This document shows, one piece after another, positions 54,194-63,000 of a DNA stretch of 64,000 nt. The translations under genes were made by a program, and so were the position numbers. The stretch is from Diplonema japonicum (Eukaryota; Euglenozoa; Diplonemea; Diplonemida; Diplonemidae): contig OZ025674.1 of the NCBI GenBank assembly GCA_964019335.1, positions 310,001-374,000 of the forward strand. The letters are read 5' to 3'. The stretch's first letter is position 1; the number at the start of each line of letters is the position of its first letter. Below the pieces are notes generated by a model that saw only the letters and a list, made by a program, of their open reading frames with translations, had not been told where the DNA came from and made no database searches.

Positions 54194-54654
54194 ATTCTCA
54201 CAAAAATAAGACAGCCGTCTCAACAAAAGAGGATTTTTTTTTCTCCTACAAGTGCATTTACATAGACATCCCCGAAAATAGTGAATCACCTGAAACCCAG
54301 GCCCTATGGGGGTAGCTGTAAACGTATTTTACACGAAGCTTCTTAAGGCTAGTGGAGAAGTTCTGCGACAGTCCGAAAACTGGTGTACAAAAAAAAAGTG
54401 TATACTTCGCGCCGCAACATTCCTTCCCTCCCACCACCCCTTTCTAACGTTGGTTTTTTTTTTTTTTATATTGTTTGTTGATCAACCATCTTTCCCTTTC
54501 CTTCGTTCAAAAAAAAGAAAAAAAAAATGTGGCGTGTTTTTATAATAGCAATTTATACCAGTATCGATGGGCATGAGTACACACACACACACCCTAACAG
54601 GTTCATCTATATTTGAAGAAAGGGGAAAAAGAAAAAAAAAAAGAAAAAAAAAGA
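54194..54654. other. Spacer before L9
   Basis: Mixed low-complexity DNA with a (AC)n stretch at about 54583-54596. The acceptor-like aacag at 54596-54600 precedes the A-rich leader of the ribosomal protein gene. Confidence 0.5.
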
Positions 54655-55215
54655 ATGCGTACCATTAAGTCAGAGAGCAGTCTTAACATCCCAGAGGGGG
54701 TCAGCGTGAAGATAACAAACAGGGAGGTGACGGTGGAGGGGCCAAGGGGTGTGCTGAAGAAGGCGTTCAAGCACGCACCCATTGACTTGAAGGTGAACGG
54801 GGATGTGGTGGAGGCGGACATGTGGTTCGGGAAGAAGTTGCAGGTCTCCACCATCAAGTCGGTGCTGAGCCATATCAGGAACATGTGTACTGGCGTTACA
54901 AAGGGTTACAGATACAAAATGAGGTTTGCTTACGCGCATTTCCCCGTTGGTGTGTCTGTTGATGAGGGCGAGATCATCATCCGCAACTTCTTGGGGGAGA
55001 AGCGTGTCCGCAAGGTGTCCCTTGCCGGCCCCCTTAAGGCCTACCGCACGGAGACCAGCGTTATGAAGGATGAGCTTGTCATTGAAGGAAATGACATTTC
55101 CGAGGTTTCCCAGACTGCAGCTGCCGTGCACGGTGCCACCCTCGTGAAGCGCAAGGATATCCGTAAATTCTTGGACGGTATCTACGTCTCTACTAAAACA
55201 ACTATTGAGGCGTGA
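54655..55215 (+). CDS. RPL9: 60S ribosomal protein L9 (uL6)
   Basis: A 186-residue protein with the expected eukaryotic length. It matches uL6/L9 throughout: IPEGVSVKITNREVTVEGPRG at the start, an internal IRNMCTGVTKGYRYKMRFAYAHFP, then IIIRNFLGEKRVRKVSL and ELVIEGNDISEVSQTAA near the end. It sits on the large subunit near the sarcin-ricin loop and the translation factor site. It is intronless. The A-rich leader directly before the ATG is typical of other genes in this window. Confidence 0.97.
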   Translation: MRTIKSESSLNIPEGVSVKITNREVTVEGPRGVLKKAFKHAPIDLKVNGDVVEADMWFGKKLQVSTIKSVLSHIRNMCTGVTKGYRYKMRFAYAHFPVGVSVDEGEIIIRNFLGEKRVRKVSLAGPLKAYRTETSVMKDELVIEGNDISEVSQTAAAVHGATLVKRKDIRKFLDGIYVSTKTTIEA

Positions 55216-55951
55216 TTTCTTTTTTTTTTTTTTTCTTTTCTTTTTTTTCTAAATTGCGACCCCCCCCCTTTTTTTTTCCCCCAACCCCCCGATATCAGCG
55301 AACTTTTTATTTTTTTTATATTTTATTTTTTTTTTTCTTCTTGTGTTTGAGAAAAACCTCTGAATATGGCGTATGCCCCCTTTTTTTTTGATAAAAAAAA
55401 AAAAAGATTTCCACAGTTTGCCTCATATCTTTAAGCCCATTTTTATTTTTCTAAATCCACAGTTTGCCCTATTTGTGTGATGCAGTTGTGAAGGCGGTCA
55501 ACACTAATGATGGCTGCAAAAAGAGAAACGGAATCAGTTTTGGCCATGGGGGTTGACCTAAGTTATCTGTGTCAGGGGCTTGGGCCGGGGTACTTGTTTG
55601 GCTTCGGTGCAGCGCCGCTTCACCACCTATTTTAGCTTCCCCGTTCCCCACGAGCCGAAACTTATCACAGTATAAACAAAGGTCTAACAAAAGACTTGTG
55701 CGTAAAGCAAAACTGTAGATTTGGAAAAAAAAAAAGGGGGGGAGGGATTAAAAAAAGCATCGCCCCCATTCAGAGGTTTTTTTTTTCCAGATTTTTTTTT
55801 TGGGGGAGGAAGGGAGGGGAAAAAAAAAAAAAAAACCCCTTGCAGGTGTGGGTGTGTTTACACTTTGGGATTTTTTTTTTGGAGGGGGTGCCTTTAGTTT
55901 TTTTTTCTTTCTTTTTTTTTGACTTCTTTTTTCTTTTTACACTGAATAAAA
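55216..55951. other. Intergenic spacer
   Basis: T-rich DNA at both ends. The middle (55.4-55.7 kb) is unique sequence in which tccacagtttgcc occurs twice (about 55412 and 55457). No coding call can be supported. Confidence 0.5.
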
Positions 55952-57367
55952 ATGCGGACGATCAATGTGAGCAGCATTGTGAAGGTTTTCGTCACGCGTG
56001 CGGACACCTTTGTCACGTCGTGGGCCGTGCGATACCTCTTAGAGGAGGGGTTCACAGTGGTGGTGGCGGCAACTGGGGACTCTGCAAAGCTCATAGAAGA
56101 GCTCAGGGACAAGCATGAAGGCCGTGCGACAGTAGTGGGGATAGACCTGCTGAAGGACGACGTGATCCTCTTTGACGAGGCAGTGGCAGGGTGCGAGTAC
56201 ATGGTGCACGATGTAGGGGACACCGAGGCATCCCTGCCCCTCATGCGCAAGGTGCTCGACGCATGCGCCACCACACCATCCATGAAGAGGCTCGTACTTA
56301 ACTGTTCCCACAAAGTCCTTTTTTCCTCTCTTTCGGAAAAGGAGGATCACTGGGTGTACGGTGAAGCCGACATGCCTGCCTCCACCTCCTACGAGTCTGA
56401 AGCCGAGCAGTTCGCCTGGCAGCGGTGGAGGGAACTCGGGATGGCAAACCCCAAGCAAGAACAACCCCGAAGCGTGACACTCATCAACACAACAGTTGTC
56501 AAACAAGATCCTTCAGAAAGCCTTGGTGCTAATTTTAATGACCTCACTCTTGTCGGCGTGACAGAAGGCACTGTAGGGCACAGTGCAGGGCTGCAAGAGT
56601 ACGTAGGGTGTGCCATTGTTGCAGCAGGCGGGCGTCCTATTACAAATTTTTCGGAGCTTGCTGCCTACGCCTCGACGAACACGCACCTCGATCTCACCTT
56701 TGAGCAGTTTCAAGATGAGCTTGCTGTCAATACGCTCAACCCGCACCTCAAACCACGCAAACCTGCAGCACATCCCTATGAGGGCCCCCGTCCTCACTTC
56801 GGGTTGACCTCCGTGGTGTCGCCGCACCCTGTAGGCCCCCCCGTCAGCAGCAAGGCACCTCTCAACGATGTGATGGACACCATTAGGAAGGTGCTCTGCG
56901 GTGGGATGCAGACACCCCGTGTGGGGATCAACATAGTCGACGTGCGTGACATCGCGAAGACCTTCATGCTGACCATCCTGCACGAGGTTGCTGAGGGCAG
57001 GCGGTACATCGTTTCGAACCAATCCGTGTGGCTCCCGCACCTCATGGAGCTTGTGCTGCAGGACGTCAACAGGTTCTGCGGGAACGTGATCCTACCCACG
57101 CCGTGGTGGTCTCTTCCAACAAACCCCATGGCATGCCTCAAGCGTATGCGGTACGCCTCCCTCCCTGCCTCCCTGCTGCCCTTTAAGCGCACGCTTCCCT
57201 TCTTTTCGAACGACCTTGTGCGTACGGAGCTGGGCGTCACCGTCACCTCCCTCAGCGACATCATCGCCGACATGGTACTGGGCCTTGTCCTGCATGGCTT
57301 CGTCGAGGACACGTCGGGGCCACCGCCCGTCGAGGAGGAGGAGGATTACTACTACTACTTTAGTTAA
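55952..57367 (+). CDS. SDR/epimerase-like protein with a PDZ-like insertion and a degenerate cofactor site
   Basis: A 471-residue protein. The N-terminal Rossmann fold looks like an extended SDR (NAD-dependent epimerase/reductase), but where the family has VTGATGFIGS this protein has VTRADTFVTS: all three glycines are replaced (Arg16, Thr19, Thr22). The active-site region SYESEAEQFAW keeps Tyr147, with Ala151 in place of the Lys. Residues about 190-255 are PDZ-like (GVTEGTVGHSAGLQ, IVAAGGRPITNFSELAAYA). The SDR-like part then resumes (GINIVDVRDIAKTFML, a typical substrate-domain segment). The C terminus is acidic with five or more Tyr in a row region. I infer a non-enzymatic, scaffold-like role; family membership is from pattern only. 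Confidence 0.75.
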   Translation: MRTINVSSIVKVFVTRADTFVTSWAVRYLLEEGFTVVVAATGDSAKLIEELRDKHEGRATVVGIDLLKDDVILFDEAVAGCEYMVHDVGDTEASLPLMRKVLDACATTPSMKRLVLNCSHKVLFSSLSEKEDHWVYGEADMPASTSYESEAEQFAWQRWRELGMANPKQEQPRSVTLINTTVVKQDPSESLGANFNDLTLVGVTEGTVGHSAGLQEYVGCAIVAAGGRPITNFSELAAYASTNTHLDLTFEQFQDELAVNTLNPHLKPRKPAAHPYEGPRPHFGLTSVVSPHPVGPPVSSKAPLNDVMDTIRKVLCGGMQTPRVGINIVDVRDIAKTFMLTILHEVAEGRRYIVSNQSVWLPHLMELVLQDVNRFCGNVILPTPWWSLPTNPMACLKRMRYASLPASLLPFKRTLPFFSNDLVRTELGVTVTSLSDIIADMVLGLVLHGFVEDTSGPPPVEEEEDYYYYFS

Positions 57368-57493
57368 ACACGTTTTTTTTTTTTCTTTTTTTTTTTTAAG
57401 GAGTTTTTTATTTTCTCCCCCCCCCTTCCTCTTTTCTTTCTTTCCATTTACGTTATTACCAAAGGTTTTTTCACACATTAAAAAGAAAAATAA

Positions 57494-58408
57494 ATGTCGG
57501 GTCCGTCAAGAACTGTGAATGGGTGGTACGCAGCACAGGTGAAGAGAATGTCGCCTGGGGAGGCAGAGGAGCGACGGAACATGATGAAGCGGAGGCAAGA
57601 GGCGGTGGAGATGAAGTGCAAGGCAAAGAAGATGCGAACAAGGGCGGCGAAGACCAGCGCAGGGATGAAGGGAGCACTGCAACAAATGCAACAAACACCC
57701 AGTGGGGGGGGCTTTGGGGGGTACGCCTCTGTAGTCAACGACGTGCAAAGATGCTGGGGGGCAGCCGAGGCCTACGACGAAAAAGAAAAAGTCGAATCAG
57801 ACTACGCCCTGTGCAAAGAGGGTGAGTCTGAAGACGCTGCTGTCGAGCGCGAAGAAGGAGAGGAAGGCCGCAAAAGTTTCGAGAAGCTTCTGTCAGACCT
57901 TCTTGTCGAACCTTCCAATGACGCTGAAGTGGCGGCAAAGTTCCAGTTATACGAAGCTTATCTTGCCACAGTAGAGAAGCTGAGGAAGGACCTGTTCGAA
58001 TTCTGGGAAGAGTGCAAACATGTCATCCCCGACGGCCCTGTAAAAACTGGCATCGTAAAGCAACAGATTGCAATAGACGACACGCAAAATACCGGCCTCC
58101 CCGACTTCGATCCGCGCAGGTGGTTTGTCTACGACATGACCCGCAAGGCCCAGCAGAACAACAGCATGCTCTCCCAGCTCCTTCGGTCTATTGAGGTAAA
58201 GCTCTCACTTATTAACGATACGGAGGATCAGGACTGCCCGTTCTGCCTTGAGATGCTTGACGACTCGCATCCTTCACAGGTGCTCTCCTGTTGCCATCGT
58301 GTTGGAGTCGAATGCTGGAAGGCATGGGTCGCTACTAGGGGTAGTTCCGTGACGTGCCCTGTTTGCCGCAACTCGGAGTTTTTGACCTATCTGGAGGATA
58401 ACCAGTGA
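57494..58408 (+). CDS. C-terminal RING finger protein
   Basis: A 304-residue protein. The C-terminal RING (about 252-294) has CPFCLEML, CCHRVGVECW and CPVCR in the C3HC4-type order, pointing to an E3 ubiquitin ligase. The N-terminal 60 residues are strongly basic (KKMRTRAAK, NMMKRRQEA) and likely nuclear or RNA-associated. A Gly/Gln segment, an acidic region (110-125) and a charged helix that may form a coiled coil (about 145-175) lie between. The start is the first ATG after an A-rich leader, 126 bases after the previous stop. Partner and substrate are unknown. Confidence 0.8.
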   Translation: MSGPSRTVNGWYAAQVKRMSPGEAEERRNMMKRRQEAVEMKCKAKKMRTRAAKTSAGMKGALQQMQQTPSGGGFGGYASVVNDVQRCWGAAEAYDEKEKVESDYALCKEGESEDAAVEREEGEEGRKSFEKLLSDLLVEPSNDAEVAAKFQLYEAYLATVEKLRKDLFEFWEECKHVIPDGPVKTGIVKQQIAIDDTQNTGLPDFDPRRWFVYDMTRKAQQNNSMLSQLLRSIEVKLSLINDTEDQDCPFCLEMLDDSHPSQVLSCCHRVGVECWKAWVATRGSSVTCPVCRNSEFLTYLEDNQ

Positions 58409-58444
58409 TATGGGCAGCTCTTTCATCTATGACACTCGGAAAAT

Positions 58445-58489
<45 letters not shown>

Positions 58490-58715
58490 ATAGAGGAAAG
58501 AAAACTAATTCACACAGCGTAATAACGAAGGGAAAAAAAAAAAGAAGAAAAAAAAAAGAAAGAAAAAAAGTAACATTCCCCCTATCCTCTCCTTTCTTTT
58601 TATTTTTTTTTCCGCTTTTTTGTTGCGCTGTGTTTTCTTCCCTTCTTTTTTTTTTTTCTTGCTATACCCTTCCTCACTCCTTTTTTTTTTTTTTTTTGAG
58701 AAAAACACCGTTCAC
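58409..58715. other. Low-complexity spacer
   Basis: Poly(A) at 58451-58487 and T-rich DNA leading to the TIR element. No gene. Confidence 0.5.
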
Positions 58716-59666
58716 GGTAAGCAAATAACTTTTTTCTACCAAGTACTGTAAGCAGAATTTCCCACGAGGTATTTTAATTTTTGCCCATTTGAAACAAAAG
58801 AAAGGTTGAGAACACTCAAATGGCAAAGCCATGCTCAAGTACTTATTGGCTGAGCCCTTGGAGCACTGGGCATTATCACATGTTCCAGTCTGCACCTTCG
58901 GGGACTAGGTATCAAATTTCGTACCTTACTTTCCCAGGTTCTGCGTGAGGCACGTGGCCTAAACATCCTTTCTTGTATAGAGTGGATCCGCCTCAGGGAC
59001 GCGAAAATGATCACCTCCACGCGAGATCGAATACCCGACTCTGCCACTGGGCTTTGCCCCCAAATTGCCGAGAAGGTAGGGAAGGCGTACGACCGCTCCA
59101 AGTGTGGTGCGCCCACGACGTGGAAGAGGCTGTTTTTGACGTAAGGAAATTAATTCCACCGGGCGGGCCACAGTTAAGTACACAGAATGGGCACATGGGA
59201 GAATTGGTGACAAAAAAAGTCACAAATAGGCAGGCTGGCAAAGAGGAAGCGGAGTGAGGGGGAGGGGAAGAATATGTGCAGCAACTGCAGATTGGGCACA
59301 ATGCTGCAACCTGCAGGAACCCCCATTTCTCAACTGGTGGGGTTCAGTCCCAGTCACTCCTCGAAGTTCTTTCCCAGTTGAAGACCCAGGGTAGTCCCCC
59401 CCCTTCCCTCCCCTCCCGCCTGGGTCTTTTTCCTTTAATTTTGCCATGCCATTATTATTTTTGCACCTCATACTACATTTTATGATAAACCCTAATCAGG
59501 CATAAAAATGATACAGGTTACCGTGTTTGGTGGAAAAAAAGTTTGTAGTTGCATAAGGGAAAAACTTGATTACAGTAACGGTGGAAAAAAAGTTGTGGTT
59601 ACCGTACTTGGTGGAAAAAAAAAATTTAGGTTTAAGGAAACGGTGGAAAAAAGTTATTTGCTTACC
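58716..59666. mobile_element. TIR element with iterated subterminal motif, 951 bp
   Basis: Ends ggtaagcaaataactttttt (58716-58735, continuing to 58740) and ggtggaaaaaagttatttgc (59642-59661, continuing to 59666) are inverted repeats matching at 24 of 25 positions. Beside the right end the word ggtggaaaaaa is repeated four times (59530, 59580, 59611, 59642), twice next to ttaccgt/acagtaac. Between the ends a 94-codon frame (58973-59257) is open but not recognised. Non-autonomous DNA element is the best reading. No target duplication was found. Confidence 0.65.
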
Positions 59667-59681
59667 CCCCTTTTTTTTTTT

Positions 59682-60036
59682 GGCTTGCTGTGGGATGACG
59701 CCCCTGGACGGCGCTCGACGGTTACGACGCTGGAGCTTGCCCTCGACTTGATGGTAGAAGGGCGGCGTTCCCAGCAGCGCGAGTGGATCGCGTCAACTCC
59801 CTGCGCTGTATAGGAGGACCGACCACACACGGGTATGACAGGAGGCCAGTACTCCCGGAGCGAACCATGAGAAGCATCGAAGGCTTGCGTGACGCGTACC
59901 TGTCGCAGACCCCGACAAGGCTGCCCCGCAGTTTTACCACCGCAGTAGGAACCCGCCAGAGCCCCCAGAACGGGGACAACGGGGACTAAGAACAGCGCGG
60001 CCGGTGAGCGCAAAAACGCATACCTTAAAAGAATAG
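59682..60036 (+). mobile_element. 5'-truncated LINE tail
   Basis: It carries the C-terminal end of the LINE ORF: TTLELALDLMVEGRR in one frame, then RCIGGPTTHGYDRRPVLPERT to the stop at 59987-59989. The pattern matches the other three fragments. Poly(T) lies on both sides (59671-59681 and 60037-60054). The last 100 bases are nearly identical to 46160-46261. Its 3' poly(T) is directly upstream of the F-box gene. Confidence 0.78.
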
Positions 60037-60112
60037 TTTTTTTTTTTTTTTTTTCCTCCCAAAAAGAAAAAAACATAAAAAGTGGAGGGGAGGGCCCGGT
60101 GCCTTTACACAT

Positions 60113-60607
60113 ATGAGATGCACAGCGCAAGGGTCACCTGCTGTGTGGAGGATGCCTCCGTTGAGGCTGAAGGAGAAGGAGAGGAGGCGATTGGGATTGA
60201 GAGAGCTGGTGTCGGAGAGGAGGGCGAAGAGGAAGGGAACGGGGAGTGCTGTTTCAGCTGATGTGTGGTGTTTTATTTTCGGATGGCTGCAGCAGGACAT
60301 GCTAGGGGTGTGCTGCACAGTATGTTTAGGATGGCGGGAAATGATAGACATGGATGCTACTCTCAATATCTCAGTGCGTACCCAGTACCTTACAGAAGAG
60401 GCTTATGATGAAGTGTATAATTTTGCTGGGTTAGACCTTTATGGCCGCGACGTCGATTTCTGTTTCACGGACCCCCCACCCGCTGCCATGCTCACAGAGA
60501 CAGGCTGGAAACAGTCCCGTCCCTTCCCCTCCGCCACCCCGCTTCGACGGCCCCGGTGTGTCGTTCCTCGCAAGCACGTTAAGAAAACAGAAAAAACCAA
60601 AAAGTAA
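60113..60607 (+). CDS. Small F-box-like protein
   Basis: A 164-residue protein. Residues about 46-80 resemble an F-box: AVSADVWCFIFGWLQQDMLGVC followed by CLGWREMI. That would bind Skp1 in an SCF ubiquitin ligase. No recognisable substrate domain follows; the tail is Pro/Arg- then Lys-rich. A second in-frame ATG at 60152 could be the start. The only pyrimidine tract upstream is the poly(T) that follows the LINE tail, so the processing site of this mRNA may be supplied by the insertion region. Confidence 0.6.
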   Translation: MRCTAQGSPAVWRMPPLRLKEKERRRLGLRELVSERRAKRKGTGSAVSADVWCFIFGWLQQDMLGVCCTVCLGWREMIDMDATLNISVRTQYLTEEAYDEVYNFAGLDLYGRDVDFCFTDPPPAAMLTETGWKQSRPFPSATPLRRPRCVVPRKHVKKTEKTKK

Positions 60608-60705
60608 AAAAAAGGGGGGGGATAGGGGGGGAAAAAAATACAGCATTTCTGTGCTATGTTCTGGGGGGGGGGAGGGTATAGTTGTGGAACTGGTAGGCTC
60701 GTTCG

Positions 60706-60738
<33 letters not shown>

Positions 60739-61434
60739 TTGGCTTGCGGCTCTCGCGCGGAGTTTGCATGTGACATCATCTTTTGTTTGTATTTCACAAG
60801 TACTGCTCAGTTTTCTTGTAAGAATTAAAAAAAAAAAAAAAAAGAAAAAAAAAAAAAAAAAGTGGTAAGATGCAGTACTTATGTGCACAAACAAAATTCT
60901 GAGTACCGATTTTATTTTTTGTCGACATTTGCATAGTTTCCTTTCCTCTTTTTTTTTCTTTTTCTTCTATCCACCCGAACGAGTCTATTGACGTCGTCTT
61001 AAAAAGAAAAGTGGAGCGTGTGATCTCTTTACTTCCGTATGCCCGGTTTTTTCTTTCCCTTTGGTATTTTTGTACGGCTGAGAATAGCAAAAAAGAAAAA
61101 GGTTAAAGATGGTGCCCTCTGAAGTAAGAGACAGAATTCATTTCCTTTCCCCCCCCCCCCCCCTCTCTTTTCTTCTTTTTTTCTCTTTCATCTTTTTCGT
61201 TATTTCTTTTATTATTATTTTGTTATTTGTTCTTCCCCCCCCCATCCCCCACTCGTCTTCTTATTCTTCATCTGTTCCAAAACAAAATTCAAAACCAATT
61301 TTTTTCAAGCCCCCCTTTCCTTCTCTTTTCCTTCTCTCCTCACAGCATTCCTTTTTTTTCCTTCGTTTAACAACTCTGTTCTTGTGACAACAACTAGTCA
61401 TCAGGCTGCACATCGTAAATAACGAAGTTTATCC

Positions 61435-61479
<45 letters not shown>

Positions 61480-61497
61480 GATGGTAGTATTGTTGGG
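60608..61497. other. Low-complexity spacer
   Basis: Poly(T), poly(A), a 15-base poly(C) at 61149-61163 and a poly(A) run at 61438-61477. The mixed section 60.88-61.12 kb shows no gene. Confidence 0.5.
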
Positions 61498-61643
61498 CTT
61501 ATCCTTCACGGCTGGCCGACTTATCCTTCACGGCTGGCCGACTTATCCTTCACGGCTGGCCGACTTATCCTTCACGGCTGGCCGACTTATCCTTCACGGC
61601 TGGCCGACTTATCCTTCACGGCTGGCCGACTTATCCTTCACGA
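61498..61643 (+). repeat. 22-bp minisatellite, about 6.6 copies
   Basis: The unit cttatccttcacggctggcc plus ga repeats exactly at 61498, 61520, 61542, 61564, 61586 and 61608. A partial seventh at 61630 ends cttatccttcacga. No differences between full units are visible, so it is recently expanded or homogenised. Confidence 0.97.
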
Positions 61644-61835
61644 CTTTAATCCCGGCTGTTCACAAACAGACACAAAATGTCTGTTTGCCATCGCCTTCGA
61701 GGGCGAAAAGCTCGAGCTTCTTGCCGTGTCTCGAACTCGGCAGTTGGGTGTGCCCTGCCCAGCTGTGCACAAACAACAATCAACCATCTCTTCCCCCCCC
61801 CCTTTTTTTTGATCCAAAACAAAGGGGGAAAAAAA

Positions 61836-62864
61836 ATGCGACGGCAAAGTATAACAGTTCACAACCTGCTTACTGAGCCTTCGGGCGACACAGAAAGCGA
61901 TTCCCAAGGAGCCTCAAGCGATGAAGCGGAGCCCTCCCAGCTCGATGAGCTGACAAAAGAAAGCCTGCTTGCATGCTGGGAAGGCAACAAATCGGTTGAG
62001 AACTCGTACATAAGCTACCTGTCACGACCTCTCGGGGAATGCGACATGGAGAAGTTTTACAAAACGCAACACACCCCAACGGAAGAACCCGAGATCGAAG
62101 CGAGACAGTTAACAGGCGACCCCACTGCTGACGACCGACCCCTTCTACACGACAAGCTCTACTCAGCGACCTACATCATATATGGGTATAACAAAGAAAA
62201 ACCGGGTTTGCTAATACCAATCTGTCAGCATATGGAGGGTGATTGCAGAGTGGCCATCGAGGCAGAAGAGTACCGCGCGATGCAGGGCCTCTACGATGAC
62301 TGCTTCCATTCGACCATCGACCTCAATATATTCAAACAGGTTTCCGTTCTGGCTGGCTACGGGGCGGTTTTGAGCGAGGAGGAGGTTCTGGAGATGTTCA
62401 AGAACACCTTGCACTTGGTCTCGTTCTTAAGCGTGAAACGAAGATGGCTTGTGAAAAAGGAAGCCGATTTGGAAGAAAACGAGGGTGGGGACATCGAACG
62501 CCTGTCGCTTCAAAAGCAGCGGATCAACGCGGAACGAAAGGTTGTGAGCCATGTCCACCTTGCTCTTGCAAGAGGTGGCGAGCTTTTACTCTGCGAAACA
62601 CGGCGATTGAGTCTTATTGAGAAACATCTTTACATCCAAACCTGCAAGAAAGCCCTTGCAGAGGAGTCCTTTGACCATGATGCCTACAACGCGGCGCTTG
62701 AAGAGCAGGACTTCCTCAACACGCAAACGCAGCTCACGCATGCACGGATGCGGTACCTCCACTCCGAGCTCCGACATGTGTCCACCACCAAAGATGTCTC
62801 AGCTTCTGCAGAAAGACAAGCTCAGGTGTGGTTTGAAGAACGCGTTGCAGCGCGTGAAACATAG
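61836..62864 (+). CDS. Hypothetical protein, charged and helical
   Basis: A 342-residue protein that I do not recognise. The start at 61836 follows an A-rich leader; an upstream in-frame ATG at 61677 would add a stretch with a low-complexity Pro/Phe segment and is unlikely. Residues 15-50 are acidic/Ser-rich. The middle (about 100-200) has mixed globular composition (LYSATYIIYGYNK, LLIPICQHMEGDCRVAIEAE). The C-terminal 140 residues are rich in Leu, Glu, Arg and Lys and likely form long helices or a coiled coil (ALEEQDFLNTQTQLTHARMR). No membrane segment. Function unknown. Confidence 0.75.
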   Translation: MRRQSITVHNLLTEPSGDTESDSQGASSDEAEPSQLDELTKESLLACWEGNKSVENSYISYLSRPLGECDMEKFYKTQHTPTEEPEIEARQLTGDPTADDRPLLHDKLYSATYIIYGYNKEKPGLLIPICQHMEGDCRVAIEAEEYRAMQGLYDDCFHSTIDLNIFKQVSVLAGYGAVLSEEEVLEMFKNTLHLVSFLSVKRRWLVKKEADLEENEGGDIERLSLQKQRINAERKVVSHVHLALARGGELLLCETRRLSLIEKHLYIQTCKKALAEESFDHDAYNAALEEQDFLNTQTQLTHARMRYLHSELRHVSTTKDVSASAERQAQVWFEERVAARET

Positions 62865-63000
62865 TAAGTACCCTGTGGTTACCATCACAGCCCTCCAGGA
62901 AAAAAAAAAAAAAAAAAAAAGAATCATATATTCTTGCATCTCAGTTCTATCCTTCACAGGTTGGCGGCGCATTGGAGAGGGAAAAAAAAAAAAAAAAAAA

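Noticed and set aside
61498-61643. CRISPR array
   Set aside because: Units are directly adjacent without spacers, and the genome is eukaryotic.
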